A DNA stretch of 64,000 nucleotides, from NCBI RefSeq assembly GCF_014117265.1, contig NZ_CP059833.1, forward strand, positions 2,201,069 to 2,265,068, read 5' to 3'. This DNA comes from Corynebacterium hindlerae. GTDB lineage: Bacteria > Actinomycetota > Actinomycetes > Mycobacteriales > Mycobacteriaceae. How positions within the stretch are numbered: position 1 is the stretch's first letter; every line of letters begins with the position of its first letter. The notes below the pieces were generated by a model. The model worked only from the letters and a program-made list of their open reading frames with translations, had not been told where the DNA came from and made no database searches. A program made the position numbers and the translations under genes. Shown here one piece after another: positions 62,273 through 64,000 of this stretch.

Positions 62273-64000
62273 TTATGTATTGTGTAGCCTGAATAGATGA
62301 GCTACGATCTTCTGCTCGTCGCCATCAAAATCCACGCCGTACGCCCGCTCAACCGCCTTATCGAGCTCCCGGTGCGCCTTCATCAACTCCGGGTACAAGA
62401 AATCATTGTCCGGGTCGTACATGTCCGCCAACGTCGCACCGGGGTACAGCTTGCGCGCGTCAAGCACAGCTTGCGCCCGCTTCTCGACGTCGCCCCTCGC
62501 AGCCTCATCCACCTCGGGGAAAACGAAATTGTTGTAGAAGGTGGTGTTGCCGTAGCGGTAATCGCTCTTGAGTCGGCCGGCGACAACACGCATCCAAGCA
62601 TTTTGAAATTGTGAGAGAAGAATACCAAAGATGAACAGTGATCCTGAGGGAATGAAATACAACATGTCACCTGGAATCATTCCGTCTTGGACAAAACCGA
62701 AGGGCACGTATCTCCGACGTTCGGACGACACCTTTGGAATGCCAATGTAAGTGCCGTCTTTGAACTTCGAGGTCGGCCTCAGCAAATGCGGTCGATCGGC
62801 CAACTTGTAGGCATCGCCAGTCTTGGTCTGAGCCAGGCGCCACTCTCTACAGTCATCAACTCGCTTCCGGAGATATGGAAGTTTCTTCATCTCAGACCCA
62901 GTAATTTCGGGTAACCAAAGGCAGTATCGGTCCTTGCCATTGATGAACTCGGCACCCATCGAGAATTTGCGAATCCATGGTTCAGCAGCTGGCTCGTTCG
63001 CGATTAATTCTGCCCGCTCGTCCGGCGAAAGTAAGAGGTGACCACCATCCGCTGGCTTAAATCCTTGTGCCATCTCCGGAACATCCGAAATTGGTTTCGA
63101 CCTGCGCGTCAAGAACACATCTGGCGCATCTGCGAGATATCCGTTCAGATGTGCAGGTTCTGTGTATTCAACTCCAGATCGTGTGTAGGTCCACGCCTGT
63201 TTGAGCGGGCGGTCGACATATGAGAATCCCACAATGATGCAGAAAACATGTGCCTGATCAGTGGCTTCGTTACTCCACACGAATGTGCGGTGGGCAAAGT
63301 TGATTTTGATCCCGGCGTCGAAAAGCGGCTTCCACAGCGGCGTGACCTGCTGACCCTGGCAGATCGAGTTCGTGGAAACGAGAGCAGCTTCGCACAGGGT
63401 GCCCGTCATGAAGTCCGCGGCTTTCTTGTGCCAGCAAGCGACATAATCCAGGAGACCGCCGTCCTTGCCGAAGATGGCCTTCCGGTCTTCCTTCTGTTCA
63501 TCAGTAAGACGGGAGTAGCCCAAAAATGGCGGGTTGCCAATGATGTAATCGCACTTCTCGGGCGCGATCACGTCAGCCCAGTCAACCCGCAGTGCGTTGC
63601 CGTGGTGGATGTGGGCGGCGTCGTGAAGCGGGAGGCTTTCGATGTTCGTGGTGACGATCGTTTCGGCCTCGATGTTGGCCTGGAGCTGCGCGATCCACAG
63701 GGCGGTGGAGGCGACGGCTACGGCGAAGTCGTTGATTTCGATCCCGTGGAATTGGTTCAGGCTGATCTTGAGTGTGACGTCGCTAAAACCCAGTTGGGTT
63801 TGGTCGCCGGCGAGCTCGGAAAGGATTTTGTTCTCGAGTTTGCGCAGGTGGATGTAGGTTTCCGTGAGGAAGTTGCCGGAGCCACAGGCCGGGTCGAAGA
63901 ACGTCAGGCCCGCGATCTTGTCGTGGAACGCTTCGAGTTGCTTCTTGCGCTTATTCGCGGAGATGCCCTGGGCGTCGACAATGCCGGCTAGCTCGGCTTT
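62273..64000 (-). CDS. MmeI/PglX-like DNA methyltransferase (type IIG class), 5' end outside window
   Basis: The frame is open to the window edge; about 575 C-terminal residues are seen. Motif I FFDPACGSGNFL lies near the start of the visible part and the catalytic motif IV YIIGNPPFLGYSRL follows after about 120 residues, so it methylates adenine in DNA. A target recognition region (about PISDVPEMAQGFKPADGG onwards) and a helical end (PELMKAHRELDKAVERAYG) complete it. Whether a nuclease domain precedes it (type IIG) cannot be seen. It heads an AT-rich accessory segment. Confidence 0.9.
   Translation of the reverse strand, partial: KAELAGIVDAQGISANKRKKQLEAFHDKIAGLTFFDPACGSGNFLTETYIHLRKLENKILSELAGDQTQLGFSDVTLKISLNQFHGIEINDFAVAVASTALWIAQLQANIEAETIVTTNIESLPLHDAAHIHHGNALRVDWADVIAPEKCDYIIGNPPFLGYSRLTDEQKEDRKAIFGKDGGLLDYVACWHKKAADFMTGTLCEAALVSTNSICQGQQVTPLWKPLFDAGIKINFAHRTFVWSNEATDQAHVFCIIVGFSYVDRPLKQAWTYTRSGVEYTEPAHLNGYLADAPDVFLTRRSKPISDVPEMAQGFKPADGGHLLLSPDERAELIANEPAAEPWIRKFSMGAEFINGKDRYCLWLPEITGSEMKKLPYLRKRVDDCREWRLAQTKTGDAYKLADRPHLLRPTSKFKDGTYIGIPKVSSERRRYVPFGFVQDGMIPGDMLYFIPSGSLFIFGILLSQFQNAWMRVVAGRLKSDYRYGNTTFYNNFVFPEVDEAARGDVEKRAQAVLDARKLYPGATLADMYDPDNDFLYPELMKAHRELDKAVERAYGVDFDGDEQKIVAHLFRLHNT

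Noticed and set aside
63248..63991. 247-codon open frame on the plus strand at the window end
   Set aside because: It lies opposite the DNA methyltransferase, whose motifs FFDPACGSGNFL and NPPF are clear on the minus strand.
62273..64000. BREX or Pgl defence system
   Set aside because: Only a methyltransferase is in the window; no pglZ, brxL or other component is seen, so the system call is not made.

Overview
The window is a chromosomal segment of a Corynebacterium-like actinobacterium. Support comes from the order proA-nadD-rsfS-gpgP-like-degV-comEA-comEC-holA-rpsT-lepA, which follows the mycobacterial/corynebacterial chromosome. DtxR-type iron boxes, several apparently leaderless starts (a -10 box about 7 bases before ATG) and an ISL3-family element also fit. 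The species cannot be named from the sequence.

1-13.2 kb is conserved core: the 3' part of a 2-hydroxyacid dehydrogenase, proline and NAD synthesis, a ribosome silencing factor, a phosphatase, a fatty-acid-binding DegV protein, ComEA/ComEC-type DNA uptake genes, the DNA polymerase III delta subunit, a LysE exporter, ribosomal protein S20, a PemK-like toxin and elongation factor 4. It is broken only by a nonsense-mutated AbiEi/DUF559-like gene with duplicated repeats behind it. 13.2-24.3 kb is metal and efflux biology: a ZinT-like lipoprotein, a zinc ABC transporter (znuACB type) whose binding protein carries a large insertion, a TetR/MFS efflux pair around a clean palindromic operator, and a methyltransferase plus iron-complex ABC operon. 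That operon is preceded by a palindrome and by what looks like a folded three-way-junction RNA leader that can hide the ribosome binding site.

24.3-29.6 kb looks like a 2-hydroxyacid (probably D-lactate or glycolate) locus: a TRAP-type large permease with a tiny two-helix companion, a FadR-like GntR regulator and an FAD/Fe-S dehydrogenase, with the same 12-base palindrome in front of both the permease and the dehydrogenase. 29.7-35.7 kb holds a glycosyltransferase, a decayed membrane gene, a POT peptide transporter, an orphan ParA and a YdcF-like membrane protein. 35.8-42.3 kb is a siderophore import operon (binding protein, two permeases, ATPase, siderophore-interacting protein) behind a DtxR box, divergent from an LCM-type methyltransferase.

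42.5-48.5 kb is a catabolic locus for amides or N-carbamoyl compounds: an orotate phosphoribosyltransferase-like stub, an N-carbamoyl amino acid hydrolase, a Dcu-type C4-dicarboxylate carrier and an M20 amidohydrolase. The carrier is cut by an ISL3 element with perfect ends and an 8-bp target duplication; removing the element restores one open frame. 48.6-54.8 kb has a flavin monooxygenase and an Fbp-type ferric iron ABC transporter. 54.8-58.6 kb has a tandem Lrp/AsnC regulator facing an AbgT transporter and a carboxypeptidase-G2-like peptidase. The end (58.6-64 kb) is accessory: a GrpB protein, a ruined PTS gene, two AT-richer membrane proteins of unknown function and the 3' part of a large MmeI/PglX-like DNA methyltransferase.

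The most unusual signals are the structured leader at about 20.47-20.57 kb, the minimal TRAP-like transporter, the recent IS disruption, and the unknown membrane proteins beside the DNA methyltransferase.
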